A DNA stretch of 64,000 nucleotides from Caballeronia cordobensis (lineage in GTDB: Bacteria > Pseudomonadota > Gammaproteobacteria > Burkholderiales > Burkholderiaceae). The notes under the pieces are model-generated. The model saw nothing but the letters and a program-made list of their open reading frames with translations, was not told the origin of the DNA and ran no database searches. Positions 51,772-60,846 of this stretch are shown piece after piece. Every line of letters begins with the position of its first letter. The first letter of the stretch is position 1. The DNA is taken from the NCBI RefSeq assembly GCF_001544575.2, contig NZ_FCNY02000026.1, forward strand, positions 37,491 through 101,490. The letters are read 5' to 3'. Made by a program: the position numbers and the translations under genes.

Positions 51772-53321
51772 AGATCCGCGCCCAGGTGGCGATGGTCCTG
51801 AATCTGGACAAATGCATCGGCTGCCATACCTGCTCGGTCACATGCAAGAACGTGTGGACGTCGCGCGACGGCGTCGAGTACGCGTGGTTCAACAACGTCG
51901 AGACGAAGCCGGGCATCGGCTATCCGAAACAATGGGAGAACCAGGAGAAGTGGAACGGCGGCTGGATTCGCAAGAGCGACGGGCGCATCGAGCTGCGTCA
52001 GGGGCCGAAGCTGAAAGTGCTCGCGAACCTGTTCGCGAACCCGAATCTGCCGGGCATCGACGATTACTACGAGCCGTTCACCTACGACTACGCTCGCCTG
52101 CAGAATGCGCCGCTTTCGGAGACGCCGCCCACCGCGCGACCGGTCTCGGCGATCACCGGCAAGAAGATGGACAAGATCCATTGGGGGCCGAACTGGGAAG
52201 ACGACCTGGGCGGCGAATTCGCATCGCGCGGCCGTGACGCGCTCTTCGAGAACGTGCAGAAGGAGATGTACTCGACCTTCGAGAACACGTTCATGATGTA
52301 TCTGCCGCGCCTGTGCGAACACTGCCTGAATCCGGCATGCGTGGCGTCGTGCCCGTCGGGTTCCGTGTACAAGCGCGAGGACGACGGCATCGTGCTCGTC
52401 GATCAGGACAAGTGCCGCGGCTGGCGCATGTGCGTGTCCGGTTGCCCGTACAAGAAGATGTACTTCAACTGGAAGTCGGGCAAGGCGGAAAAGTGCGTGT
52501 TCTGCTATCCGCGTATCGAAGCGGGCGAGCCGACCGTTTGCTCGGAAACGTGCGTGGGCCGCATCCGTTATCTCGGCGTGATGCTGTACGACGCGGACCG
52601 CATTGCCGAAGCGGCGTCGGTCGAGGCGACCTCCGATCTTTATCAGTCGCAGCTCGATCTGTTTCTGGACCCGCATGATCCGCAGGTCCAGGCCGAAGCG
52701 CTGCGTCAGGGCATCACGCAAAGCTGGCTCGATGCGGCAAAGCGTTCGCCGGTCTATCGCATGGCGTGTGAGTGGAAGGTCGCGTTTCCGCTGCATCCCG
52801 AATACCGCACGTTGCCGATGGTCTGGTACGTGCCGCCGCTCTCGCCGATTCAATCGGCGGCGGACGCGGGGCATATGGGCATGAACGGCGTGATCCCCGA
52901 TGTGAAGAGCCTGCGCATCCCGATGCGCTATCTCGCAAACCTGCTGACGGCGGGCGATGAAGCGCCGATCGTCGCCGCGCTCGATCGCATGCTCGCGATG
53001 CGCGCCTACAAGCGCGCGCAGAACGTTAACCGCGTGAACGATGAGGCGGTGTTGAACGACGTCGGTCTTACCGCATCGCAAGTGGAAGAGATGTATCAGT
53101 TGATGGCGATCGCCAACTACGAAGACCGCTTCGTCGTGCCTTCGTCGCACAAGGAAATGGTGCAGGACAGCTTCGACGAAAAGGGCAGTTGCGGTTTCTC
53201 GTTCGGCAATTGCGGCTCGCCCGGCGAGTCGGAGGGATCGCTCTTCGGGTCGCGGACCCACGGTGAAGTGAGTTACGCGGCGTTGCCGAAGTCGCGCAAG
53301 AACGCCTTGTCGGAAAGTTGA
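51768..53321 (+). CDS. narH: Respiratory nitrate reductase beta subunit
   Basis: This 517-residue electron-transfer subunit has four iron-sulfur sites: CIGCHTCSVTCKN, CEHCLNPACVASC, CRGWRMCVSGC (where Trp replaces a Cys, giving the 3Fe-4S centre) and CVFCYPRIEAG with CSETC. It passes electrons from NarI to NarG. ATG 51768 overlaps the narG stop. All features are standard for active NarH. Confidence 0.97.
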   Translation: MKIRAQVAMVLNLDKCIGCHTCSVTCKNVWTSRDGVEYAWFNNVETKPGIGYPKQWENQEKWNGGWIRKSDGRIELRQGPKLKVLANLFANPNLPGIDDYYEPFTYDYARLQNAPLSETPPTARPVSAITGKKMDKIHWGPNWEDDLGGEFASRGRDALFENVQKEMYSTFENTFMMYLPRLCEHCLNPACVASCPSGSVYKREDDGIVLVDQDKCRGWRMCVSGCPYKKMYFNWKSGKAEKCVFCYPRIEAGEPTVCSETCVGRIRYLGVMLYDADRIAEAASVEATSDLYQSQLDLFLDPHDPQVQAEALRQGITQSWLDAAKRSPVYRMACEWKVAFPLHPEYRTLPMVWYVPPLSPIQSAADAGHMGMNGVIPDVKSLRIPMRYLANLLTAGDEAPIVAALDRMLAMRAYKRAQNVNRVNDEAVLNDVGLTASQVEEMYQLMAIANYEDRFVVPSSHKEMVQDSFDEKGSCGFSFGNCGSPGESEGSLFGSRTHGEVSYAALPKSRKNALSES

Positions 53322-53335
53322 TCGAGGAACGAACG

Positions 53336-54010
53336 ATGTCGCTTTATCCCATTCTTTCCGCGCTGCTCGATTATCCCGAGCCCGCGCTGCTGGACGCGCT
53401 GCCGGAGATCGAAACCGCGTTGCATGACTGGCCGCACGCGCAAAAGCGCCTTGCGCCGCTCGTTGCATCGCTGAAGCGTCCGCTGATCGACTCGCAACTG
53501 ACCTACGTGTCGACCTTCGACCGCAATCCGTCGCATTCGCTGCATCTTTTCGAGCACGTCCACGGCGAAAGCCGCGACCGCGGCCAGGCGATGGTCGATC
53601 TGCTCGACGAGTATCGCGGTCTTGGGCTCGATATCGAGACGAACGAGTTGCCGGACTATGTGCCGCTCTTTCTCGAAGTCCTCGGCGCGATCGATCCTGA
53701 CCGTGCGCAAGCCTTGCTGAACGACGCCATTCACGTGCTCGACGCGATCGGCGGGCGTCTCGCGCGCGACGAAAGCCCGTATGCGGCCGTGTTCGCGGTC
53801 TTGCGCGAGCTCGCCACCGTCGAGCCGCGCCCGCTCGTGCAACCGCCCGTGCGAGACATGGACGAGATGCTCGAAACCTTCGGGCCGGGGCCGGACGGCG
53901 TCGAGCCCTTGCTCGCGCCGCACATGCGGCAGGACACGCAGACCATTCGCTTTCATCAGCGCGGCGCATCGTCTGGCGCGGGCGCACCCATCGCAAAGGA
54001 CGCACGATGA
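53336..54010 (+). CDS. narJ: Nitrate reductase assembly chaperone
   Basis: This 224-residue helical chaperone inserts the molybdenum cofactor into NarG before membrane docking. It has the NarJ pattern LLDYPEPALLDALPEIE and SLHLFEHVHGESRDRGQAMVDLL. I chose ATG 53336, preceded by GAGGA; an in-frame TTG at 53318 would overlap narH. It is not part of the final complex. The stop overlaps narI by 4 bases. Confidence 0.94.
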   Translation: MSLYPILSALLDYPEPALLDALPEIETALHDWPHAQKRLAPLVASLKRPLIDSQLTYVSTFDRNPSHSLHLFEHVHGESRDRGQAMVDLLDEYRGLGLDIETNELPDYVPLFLEVLGAIDPDRAQALLNDAIHVLDAIGGRLARDESPYAAVFAVLRELATVEPRPLVQPPVRDMDEMLETFGPGPDGVEPLLAPHMRQDTQTIRFHQRGASSGAGAPIAKDAR

Positions 54011-54690
54011 ACATGTTCAACTCGTTCCTGTTCGGCATCTATCCGTACATCGCCGCGAGCATCTTCCTGTTCGGCAGCCTCGTGCGCTTCGAACGTGAGC
54101 AGTACACCTGGAAGGCCGACAGCACGCAACTCATCGACCGTGGCAATCTCAGGCTCGGCAATATCTTGTTTCACATCGGGATTCTCGGGCTGTTCTTCGG
54201 GCATCTCGTCGGCTTGCTGACGCCGGTCGCCGTGTGGGACGCGCTCGGCGTCGAGCACAGCGTCAAACAGGCGCTGGCGATGATCGCGGGCGGCATCATG
54301 GGCTCGATGTGCCTCGCGGGTCTTCTGATCCTGCTGCATCGCCGCCTGACGAGCGCGCGGCTCTCCGCCGTGACGAAAATGGGCGACCGCGTACTGCTGG
54401 TCTGGATCCTCATCACGCTGCTGCTCGGCTTGTCGACCATCGGCCTCTCCGCAGGTCATATGGATGGCGCGATGATGGTGAGCCTCATGACCTGGGCGCA
54501 ACACATCGTTACGTTCCGCGCCGATGCGGCCACTTATGTCGCAGATGCGCCGCTGCTCTTCCGTGTACATTTGTTCATGGGCATGAGTCTTTTCGTCATC
54601 TTCCCGTTCACGCGGCTGGTACATGTCTGGAGTGGCTTCGCTTCGCTCGGATATCTCACACGGGCGTGGCAGCTGGTCCGCAGCCGCTGA
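54007..54690 (+). CDS. narI: Respiratory nitrate reductase gamma subunit
   Basis: This 227-residue membrane cytochrome b with five helices has candidate heme ligands His in NILFHIGILGLFFGHLVG and in RVHLFMGMSLFV with RLVHVWSG. It oxidises quinol at the periplasmic side and passes electrons to NarH. It starts MNMFNSFLFGIYPYIAAS. It ends 16 bases before narX. Confidence 0.96.
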   Translation: MNMFNSFLFGIYPYIAASIFLFGSLVRFEREQYTWKADSTQLIDRGNLRLGNILFHIGILGLFFGHLVGLLTPVAVWDALGVEHSVKQALAMIAGGIMGSMCLAGLLILLHRRLTSARLSAVTKMGDRVLLVWILITLLLGLSTIGLSAGHMDGAMMVSLMTWAQHIVTFRADAATYVADAPLLFRVHLFMGMSLFVIFPFTRLVHVWSGFASLGYLTRAWQLVRSR

Positions 54691-54705
54691 TTTCGAAGAT
54701 CGAAC

Positions 54706-56556
54706 ATGTCCCTGCCGTCGTATCGAGAACGTCTGACCACACGCATCGTCACGCTGTCGGTGGTGTCGCTGGTTCTCGTTCTCGCGATGATCGGCGGGAC
54801 GCTCTGGCTGTCGTGGCAACTGCAAGGCGCGGGCGCGGCCATCAACGACGCGGGTAGCCTGCGCATGCGCGCGCACGCGGTCGCGCTCGCGCTCATCAAG
54901 CGGCAGGACATGCCGGGATCGGCACTGCAATCGCAGATCGATCAGATGAGCGCGACGATCGACCGCTTGCGCCGGGGCGACCCCGCGCGTCCGCTCTTCC
55001 TTCCCGACGACGCCAACGTGCGCAGCCAGTTCGACAAGGTCGCGAATGAGTGGCACGCGCGACTCGAACCGGATGCGCAAAAGGGCGTTGCAGCGGCCGA
55101 TCCGAAAGCCGTGTCGCGTTACGTGGACGCTTTGCCGGGTTTCGTCGCCGGGGCGGACGAGCTGGTCGTGCTGATCGAGGAAGAGAACGCGCGCAAGACC
55201 GGCTGGCTGCGCACGTCGCAGATGGCCTTGGGCGCCATGGCGTGTATCGGAACGCTGGCTATCGTGTATCTGCTCTTTCTGTGGATCGTCGTGCCGGTGC
55301 AGCGCTTGCAGGACGGCCTCAAGCGCATCCGGCGGCGTCAGTTCGACACGCGCCTGCAGGTCATGACGCACGACGAGTTCGGGCACCTGACGGCGGGCTT
55401 CAACCGTATGGCCGCCGAGCTTCAGACGCTGTACAGCCATCTCGAAGGCTGCGTCGAAGCGAAGACGGCCGAGCTTGCCGCGCAGAACCGCGAGCTTACG
55501 GCGCTCTATCAGATGGCGGCTTTTCTCAATCAGCCGAATGACGTCGATGCGCTATGCCAAGGCTTTCTCGCACGTCTCACGCGTCAATTCGACGCGGACG
55601 CCGCGGCGGTTCGTCTCGCCACGGAGGACGGCCAGATACGGCTGATCGAATCGGAAGGATTGCCCGCCGCGCTGCTTCAGGACGAGCGCTGCTTTGCCGC
55701 CACTGACTGCGCCTGCGACGCGCGGCCCTGTGAGCGCGTGGGCTTCGCGGCCGTGGCCGCGTTCGATATTGTCTCGCAAGGGGAGAAGCTGGGTACGTTC
55801 TCGCTGCACTTCAGGGAGAAACGCGCCATTCCCGCTTCGGAGGCGCAGTTGCTCGACACGCTCGGCGGGCATTTCGGCACGGCGCTCAAGAGCAGGCGGC
55901 TCGCAGCGCTCGCGCGGCAACTCGCCGTCTCGGAGGAGCGCAACCTCGTGGCGCAAGGCTTGCACGACAGCATCGCGCAGAGTCTCAATTTTCTGAAGAT
56001 GCAAGTGCATCTCCTCGATGGCGCGACGCGCGAAGACCGCATGGATGAGGTTCGCGAGATCGTGCCGCTGCTGGCGGGCGGCGTGGCCGAGAGTTATGAC
56101 GACGTTCGTGAATTACTCATCAATTTCCGCACGAGACTCGGCACCGGCGAATTCAGGCGTGCGGTGGACGAGTCGATCGAACGATTCACCGTTCAGTCAG
56201 GCGTCGCGCCCCGCGTCGACTACCGTGACGAAGGCGGGCTGCCATTGTCGCCGGATCAGCAATTGCAGGTGCTGTTCATTTTGCAGGAAGCGCTCTCGAA
56301 CATTCGAAAGCACGCCGACGCGCAGTGCGTCCACGTGACGATTGTCAATGGACGTGATTTCAGCCTCCTTGTTGAGGACGACGGACAAGGCTACGATCCA
56401 GATGAAATGGCCGCACTCGGCGAGACGCACGTCGGCTTGCATATCATGCGCGAGCGCGCGCAACGTCTGGGCGCCTCGCTTCGGCTGACGGGAACACCCG
56501 GAGGCGGCGCACGTGTCGAGCTCGTCTTGCCGGCCCCGGCGCGCCAGGCTGCCTGA
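54706..56556 (+). CDS. narX: Nitrate/nitrite sensor histidine kinase
   Basis: This 616-residue membrane kinase has two membrane helices (about 15-37 and 175-200) enclosing a periplasmic nitrate sensor with the P-box INDAGSLRMRAHAVAL. HAMP, a GAF-like region and the HisKA_3/HATPase core follow (His420 in LHDSIAQSLNFLKMQ; DDGQGYD). The GAF-like part carries four closely spaced cysteines (329, 335, 337, 342). It phosphorylates NarL, encoded 44 bases downstream, in response to nitrate and nitrite. It is placed directly behind narGHJI. Confidence 0.94.
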   Translation: MSLPSYRERLTTRIVTLSVVSLVLVLAMIGGTLWLSWQLQGAGAAINDAGSLRMRAHAVALALIKRQDMPGSALQSQIDQMSATIDRLRRGDPARPLFLPDDANVRSQFDKVANEWHARLEPDAQKGVAAADPKAVSRYVDALPGFVAGADELVVLIEEENARKTGWLRTSQMALGAMACIGTLAIVYLLFLWIVVPVQRLQDGLKRIRRRQFDTRLQVMTHDEFGHLTAGFNRMAAELQTLYSHLEGCVEAKTAELAAQNRELTALYQMAAFLNQPNDVDALCQGFLARLTRQFDADAAAVRLATEDGQIRLIESEGLPAALLQDERCFAATDCACDARPCERVGFAAVAAFDIVSQGEKLGTFSLHFREKRAIPASEAQLLDTLGGHFGTALKSRRLAALARQLAVSEERNLVAQGLHDSIAQSLNFLKMQVHLLDGATREDRMDEVREIVPLLAGGVAESYDDVRELLINFRTRLGTGEFRRAVDESIERFTVQSGVAPRVDYRDEGGLPLSPDQQLQVLFILQEALSNIRKHADAQCVHVTIVNGRDFSLLVEDDGQGYDPDEMAALGETHVGLHIMRERAQRLGASLRLTGTPGGGARVELVLPAPARQAA

Positions 56557-56599
56557 AAATGGTCCGTGGCGCGCGTTTCACGCTGCTTCGAGTTGTGTC

Positions 56600-57262
56600 A
56601 TGACCATCCGCATTCTGTTGATCGACGATCACGCGCTGTTTCGCTCCGGCGTGCATGCCCTTTTGCAACGGCAGTCCGATTTCGAAGTCGTCGGCGAGGC
56701 GGCCGATGGGCTCGAAGGCCTCAAGCGCGCGAAGCAATTTCGCCCGGACGTCATTTTGCTGGACCTCAACATGCCGGGGCTGTCCGGGCTTGAGACCTTG
56801 AAGCTGCTCGTGCAGGACGTGCCGCAAACCGTGGTCGTCATGCTGACGGTTTCCGAGGATCTCGACGAACTTTCTCTCGCGCTGCGCGAAGGCGCATGCG
56901 GCTATCTGCTGAAAAGCATCGAGGCGGAGACGCTCGCAAGCGCGATCCGCAAGGCGGCGGCAGGGCATCCGGTCATTGCCGACGACATGACCGCGAAGCT
57001 TGTCATGAGCATGCGCACGCCGAAGCCCGCACCGGCTCCGGCCCCCGCAGCCGATCCGCTCACGACGCGCGAGCGCGACATCATGCGCGAACTGGCGCAT
57101 GGCGCGAGCAACAAGGAAATCGCACGTTCGCTGATGCTCGCGGAGAGCACGGTGAAGATCCACGTGCGCAACATCCTGCGCAAGCTCAATCTCACGAGCC
57201 GTGTGCAGGTCGCGATTTACGCGGTCGGTCATGACACGGCCAGGACGACGGAAACTACGTAA
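56600..57262 (+). CDS. narL: Nitrate response regulator (LuxR-type output)
   Basis: This 220-residue protein has a receiver domain (IDDH acidic pocket, Asp55 in LLDLNMPG) and a C-terminal LuxR helix-turn-helix (LTTRERDIMRELAHGASNKE and STVKIHVRNILRKLNL). A proline/alanine linker (PKPAPAPAPAADP) joins them. ATG 56600 is chosen because the receiver begins at once. It activates narK/narG transcription when NarX senses nitrate. Confidence 0.94.
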   Translation: MTIRILLIDDHALFRSGVHALLQRQSDFEVVGEAADGLEGLKRAKQFRPDVILLDLNMPGLSGLETLKLLVQDVPQTVVVMLTVSEDLDELSLALREGACGYLLKSIEAETLASAIRKAAAGHPVIADDMTAKLVMSMRTPKPAPAPAPAADPLTTRERDIMRELAHGASNKEIARSLMLAESTVKIHVRNILRKLNLTSRVQVAIYAVGHDTARTTETT

Positions 57263-57310
57263 GCGACCCGCGTCAGGCACCGAAGCGCACATCACATCGA
57301 GCAGTTCAAT

Positions 57311-58513
57311 ATGAATTCACACCAAACCGATTCGCACATGAAGCCTCACGATCATTCCTTCACGCCGCTCACGATTCGTGGGCGCAGCCTGCTGCCGATC
57401 GTGCAGGGCGGCATGGGCGTCGGCATTTCGGCGCATCGGCTCGCGGGCAGCGTGGCGCGGGAAGGCGCGGTCGGCACCATCGCGAGCATCGACTTGCGTC
57501 ATCATCATGACGATCTGCTCGAGATGTGCCGCGAAGACCACACGCGCCCGACGCTCGAACGCGCCAACCTGATCGCGCTCAGCCGGGAAATCGCGGCGGC
57601 GCGCAAGTTGTCGGAAGGGCGCGGCATGATCGCCGTCAACGTGATGAAAGCGGTGAGCGCGCATGCGGATTACGTGCGCGTCGCGTGCGAGGAAGGCGCG
57701 GACGCCATCGTGATGGGCGCGGGCTTGCCGCTCGATTTGCCCGATCTTACGCAAGGCCGCGATATAGCGCTGATCCCCATTCTCTCCGACAGCCGCGGCG
57801 TCACGCTCGTGCTCAAGAAGTGGATGAAGAAAGGCCGCTTGCCCGACGCCATCGTGATCGAGCATCCCGCGCATGCGGGCGGCCATCTCGGCGTCAACGA
57901 CGTCGCGGACATGCACAATGAACGCTTCGGTTTCGAGCGCGTGCTGGCGGAACTGGATGCGTCGTTCGAAGCGCTCGGACTGAAGCGTTCGGACGTGCCG
58001 GTGATCGTCGCGGGCGGCATCAACAGCCACGAAGCGGTGCGCACATGGCTCGCGGCGGGCGCGAACGGCGTGCAGATCGGCACACCGTTCGCCGTCACCG
58101 AAGAGGGCGACGCGCATCCCAACTTCAAGCGCGTGCTCGCCGAGGCAACGCCGGACGATATCGTCGAATTCATCAGCGTGACGGGCCTGCCCGCGCGCGC
58201 CGTCAAGACGCCGTGGCTCATGCGCTACCTGCGCAACGAAGAACGCATCCGCACGAAGATCGGCGCGCGCAAGCAGACGTGCCCGTCGGCGCTCGAATGT
58301 CTGAGCGCGTGCGGCTTGCGCGACGGCATCGAGAAATTCGGCCATTTCTGCATCGACACGCGGCTGGCTGCGGCACTGCGCGGCGATGTCGGCAATGGCC
58401 TGTTTTTCCGCGGACGCGAGAAGCTGCCGTTCGGCGCGGCGATCCGCAGCGTGCGCGATCTGATCGAACTGCTGCTGACGGGGGCGACGAAAGCCGTGCC
58501 GTCGGGCTGTTGA
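57311..58513 (+). CDS. Nitronate monooxygenase (FMN-dependent, 2-nitropropane dioxygenase family)
   Basis: This 400-residue TIM-barrel flavoprotein has IVQGGMGVGIS at the FMN site, EHPAHAGGHLG carrying the catalytic histidine and GGINSHEAVRTWLAAGANGVQIGTPF (two short motifs) closing the phosphate site. These enzymes oxidise toxic alkyl nitronates such as propionate-3-nitronate. The start may be ATG 57311 or ATG 57338. It follows narL by 48 bases in the same direction, so it may be induced with nitrate respiration. Its real substrate is not known. Confidence 0.87.
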   Translation: MNSHQTDSHMKPHDHSFTPLTIRGRSLLPIVQGGMGVGISAHRLAGSVAREGAVGTIASIDLRHHHDDLLEMCREDHTRPTLERANLIALSREIAAARKLSEGRGMIAVNVMKAVSAHADYVRVACEEGADAIVMGAGLPLDLPDLTQGRDIALIPILSDSRGVTLVLKKWMKKGRLPDAIVIEHPAHAGGHLGVNDVADMHNERFGFERVLAELDASFEALGLKRSDVPVIVAGGINSHEAVRTWLAAGANGVQIGTPFAVTEEGDAHPNFKRVLAEATPDDIVEFISVTGLPARAVKTPWLMRYLRNEERIRTKIGARKQTCPSALECLSACGLRDGIEKFGHFCIDTRLAAALRGDVGNGLFFRGREKLPFGAAIRSVRDLIELLLTGATKAVPSGC

Positions 58514-58638
58514 AAAATGCGAAATGGTCTGCTTCGCCGCGTGCGTGCTCGGATCGCCGGGTTCCTATTGGCGGAAGCCAGCGCCGGCGCTAATCTCGAT
58601 GCCGATGTCTCGCACGCCGTAATCGAAGGAGTCTCGCC

Positions 58639-58860
58639 ATGTCGAAGCGCTTTCCGCTGAACCCCACGCATCCCGAACGCAATTGCTGGGGTTGCGATCA
58701 CTACTGTTCGACCGACGCCATGCGCTGCGGCAACGGCTCCAGCCGCACGCAGCATCCCGCCGAGCTGCTCGGCGAAGACTGGTATGAACAAGGCGAGTGG
58801 GATCTCGACATCGCCGAGAATGCGAAGTCGGTTCAGCCCGGCGCGGGCAAGCCGCGCTGA
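58639..58860 (+). CDS. DUF3079-like small cysteine-containing protein
   Basis: This 73-residue protein begins MSKRFPLNPTHPERNCWGCD. Four cysteines in CWGCDHYCSTDAMRCGNG could bind a metal ion. The end TQHPAELLGEDWYEQG is typical of the DUF3079 family, whose function is unknown. AAGGAG lies upstream of ATG 58639. It is separated from the nitronate monooxygenase by 125 bases and converges on the ccm operon. Confidence 0.85.
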   Translation: MSKRFPLNPTHPERNCWGCDHYCSTDAMRCGNGSSRTQHPAELLGEDWYEQGEWDLDIAENAKSVQPGAGKPR

Positions 58861-58869
58861 GCGCAGTAT

Positions 58870-59934
58870 TCAGCGGACGACATCGGAGATCGTCACGTCG
58901 ATGACGCCCGCGTCCTTAGACGACACCAGTCCGCTCGATCCTGTGAAATCGCCCGCCGCGGGCCGTGCCTGACCCGAGGCCGACACGCGCGCATCGATAC
59001 TGATGTGCGAGAAATCGGAGAGACGGCGGTTCGGCGTCATCGCCATCGAATCGTCCAGGCGCACGGTCGCGGGCAACTGGCTCGCGCTCAGGCGTTGCAC
59101 CGCGAGCGGCATGCGCGAGCCGTCGTCCGCGAGCGCGTAGACGAAGAGCGTATCCGTCGGGCGAACGCGCTTTTCCAGCGCCGCACTCAAGTGCACGCGG
59201 ACTTCGATCGATGCCGCCTTCGGAGCCACGTTCGAAGCCACGATTGAAGCCGCGCTTCCCTTCGCCGCGAGCGCGCGCGTCTCGTCGATATTCTTTTGCG
59301 CCTGCTCTGCGATCTGCGGCGCGAGATCCGGCACCTTGCTCAAGCGCTCCCAGAACTGGATCGCGCTCGCGTAATCGCGACGGTCGAATGCGGCCGATGC
59401 CGCCAGCGCGAGCGCCTTCGGCTCCTGCGCATCGAGCGCGAGCGCCGCGCCGATCACTTTCAGCGCCGCGTCGTTGAGCCCGCCGCCGTTGGCGCTCGCC
59501 AAGGCATCGGCGTAATCGGCGAGCAACTCGGCGTCGCGCGGATTCAGCGCGACGGCACGGCGATACGCCTCGGCGGCATCGCCCGGACGGTCGAGCACCA
59601 CGTACGAGCGCGCGAGCATCGCCCAGCCGGGCGCGTCGTCGGGGCTATCGCGTAGCCGCGCGGCGAGGCGGCTGACCGCGGCTTCCATCGAAGCGGGCGC
59701 GTCGGCATGTTCGCCGGATACTGCGGGCGGCGCGGTCTGGATCGCCAGCGCGGCCGGATCGCCGATGCGCATGTAAAGCGTCAGCGCCGACGCGGGAATC
59801 AGCGCAATCATCAGTCCAGCCAACGCCGCGTGCGCTTGTCCACGCTCGTGCGCAAACGTCAGCAAGAGCGGCGTCACGACGCAGGCCAGCGCGCCGAGCA
59901 GCATCGCGGCAATGATCAGCCAGAACGCGATCAT
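58870..59934 (-). CDS. ccmI: Cytochrome c maturation protein CcmI (TPR domain)
   Basis: This protein of about 354 residues has two N-terminal membrane helices and a TPR region around residues 85-200 (PGWAMLARSYVVLDRPGDA, AAEAYRRAVALNPRDAELLA), then a beta-rich periplasmic tail (VRVHLSAALEKRVRPTDTLF). CcmI holds apocytochrome c for heme attachment. ATG 59934 overlaps the ccmH stop by 4 bases. It is the last gene of the ccm operon in this direction. Confidence 0.9.
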   Translation of the reverse strand: MIAFWLIIAAMLLGALACVVTPLLLTFAHERGQAHAALAGLMIALIPASALTLYMRIGDPAALAIQTAPPAVSGEHADAPASMEAAVSRLAARLRDSPDDAPGWAMLARSYVVLDRPGDAAEAYRRAVALNPRDAELLADYADALASANGGGLNDAALKVIGAALALDAQEPKALALAASAAFDRRDYASAIQFWERLSKVPDLAPQIAEQAQKNIDETRALAAKGSAASIVASNVAPKAASIEVRVHLSAALEKRVRPTDTLFVYALADDGSRMPLAVQRLSASQLPATVRLDDSMAMTPNRRLSDFSHISIDARVSASGQARPAAGDFTGSSGLVSSKDAGVIDVTISDVVR

Positions 59935-60314
59935 CGGTGCATGCTCCTGTGTTTGCGGGCGCGGCGGATATGCAGCGCCATCGCCAGCGCGCCCGCCGCG
60001 AGCACGGCGAACGGCCCGAACCACAGCGCCCATGTGACGGGCTTCACCGGTGGCCGATACAGCACGAAGTCGCCGTACCTCCGCACCATGTAGGCCTGAA
60101 TCTGCTCGTCGCTCGCGCCTTGCCCGACCTGCTCGCGAATGCGCGCGCGCAGATCGGCGGCGAGATCGGCGTTCGAATCGGCCAGACTCTGGTTCTGGCA
60201 CACCACACAGCGAAAGCGCTCCGCGAGATGGCGGGCGCGTTCGTCGTCGGGCGATGCCTGGGCGTGAGCGCACGCCATGCACGCGAGAAGGATCCACGCG
60301 TATCGGCTAGTCAC
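59931..60314 (-). CDS. ccmH: Cytochrome c maturation protein CcmH
   Basis: This 127-residue protein has a signal peptide (to about residue 20), a CVVC redox pair (Cys36, Cys39 in RCVVCQNQS) and one C-terminal membrane helix (WALWFGPFAVLAAGALAMAL). It keeps apocytochrome cysteines reduced for heme attachment. It overlaps both ccmG (8 bases) and ccmI (4 bases). Confidence 0.95.
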   Translation of the reverse strand: MTSRYAWILLACMACAHAQASPDDERARHLAERFRCVVCQNQSLADSNADLAADLRARIREQVGQGASDEQIQAYMVRRYGDFVLYRPPVKPVTWALWFGPFAVLAAGALAMALHIRRARKHRSMHR

Positions 60315-60846
60315 GCGTCGTCTCCTTTTGGAGCTTGCCGACGAGCGGCAGAATCACGCGCTCCAGCGACGCCGTCGTGAGCGGCCCCGCCTGCCGGTAT
60401 CGCACGACGCCCGCGCGGTCGATCACGAACGTTTCCGGCACGCCGTACACGCCATAGTCGATGCCCGTGCGCCCGTCGCGATCGACGAACGACGTCACGT
60501 AAGGATTGCCCGCGATCTCCAGCCATTGCAGCGCGGGTTCGCGCTCGTCCCGGTAGTTCAGGCCGTAGACCGGCGCCGCGCCGCTCGCCGCGAAGTTCAT
60601 CAGCACGGGGTGCTCGTCGCGGCACGCCTCGCACCACGACGCCCACACGTTCAATATCCACACCTGACCGCGCAGCGCGTCGGACGACATCGTGCGGCCG
60701 GCGGCGTCGAGACGCGGCAGATCGAACGCGGGCGCGGGCTTGCCGATCAGCGCCGAAGGCAGCCGGCGCGGATCGTGCCGCAACCCGGCCCCGAGCAGCG
60801 CGACGAGCACCCCCAACACGGCGAGCGGAATGAGAAAGCGCTTCAT
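60307..60846 (-). CDS. ccmG: Thiol:disulfide oxidoreductase CcmG (DsbE)
   Basis: This 179-residue membrane-anchored thioredoxin-fold protein has an anchor at residues 5-22 and the active site WASWCEAC (Cys72, Cys75), with the cis-proline in GVPETFVIDR. It reduces CcmH/apocytochrome thiols in the periplasm. ATG 60846 overlaps the ccmF stop by 4 bases. Confidence 0.95.
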   Translation of the reverse strand: MKRFLIPLAVLGVLVALLGAGLRHDPRRLPSALIGKPAPAFDLPRLDAAGRTMSSDALRGQVWILNVWASWCEACRDEHPVLMNFAASGAAPVYGLNYRDEREPALQWLEIAGNPYVTSFVDRDGRTGIDYGVYGVPETFVIDRAGVVRYRQAGPLTTASLERVILPLVGKLQKETTRD

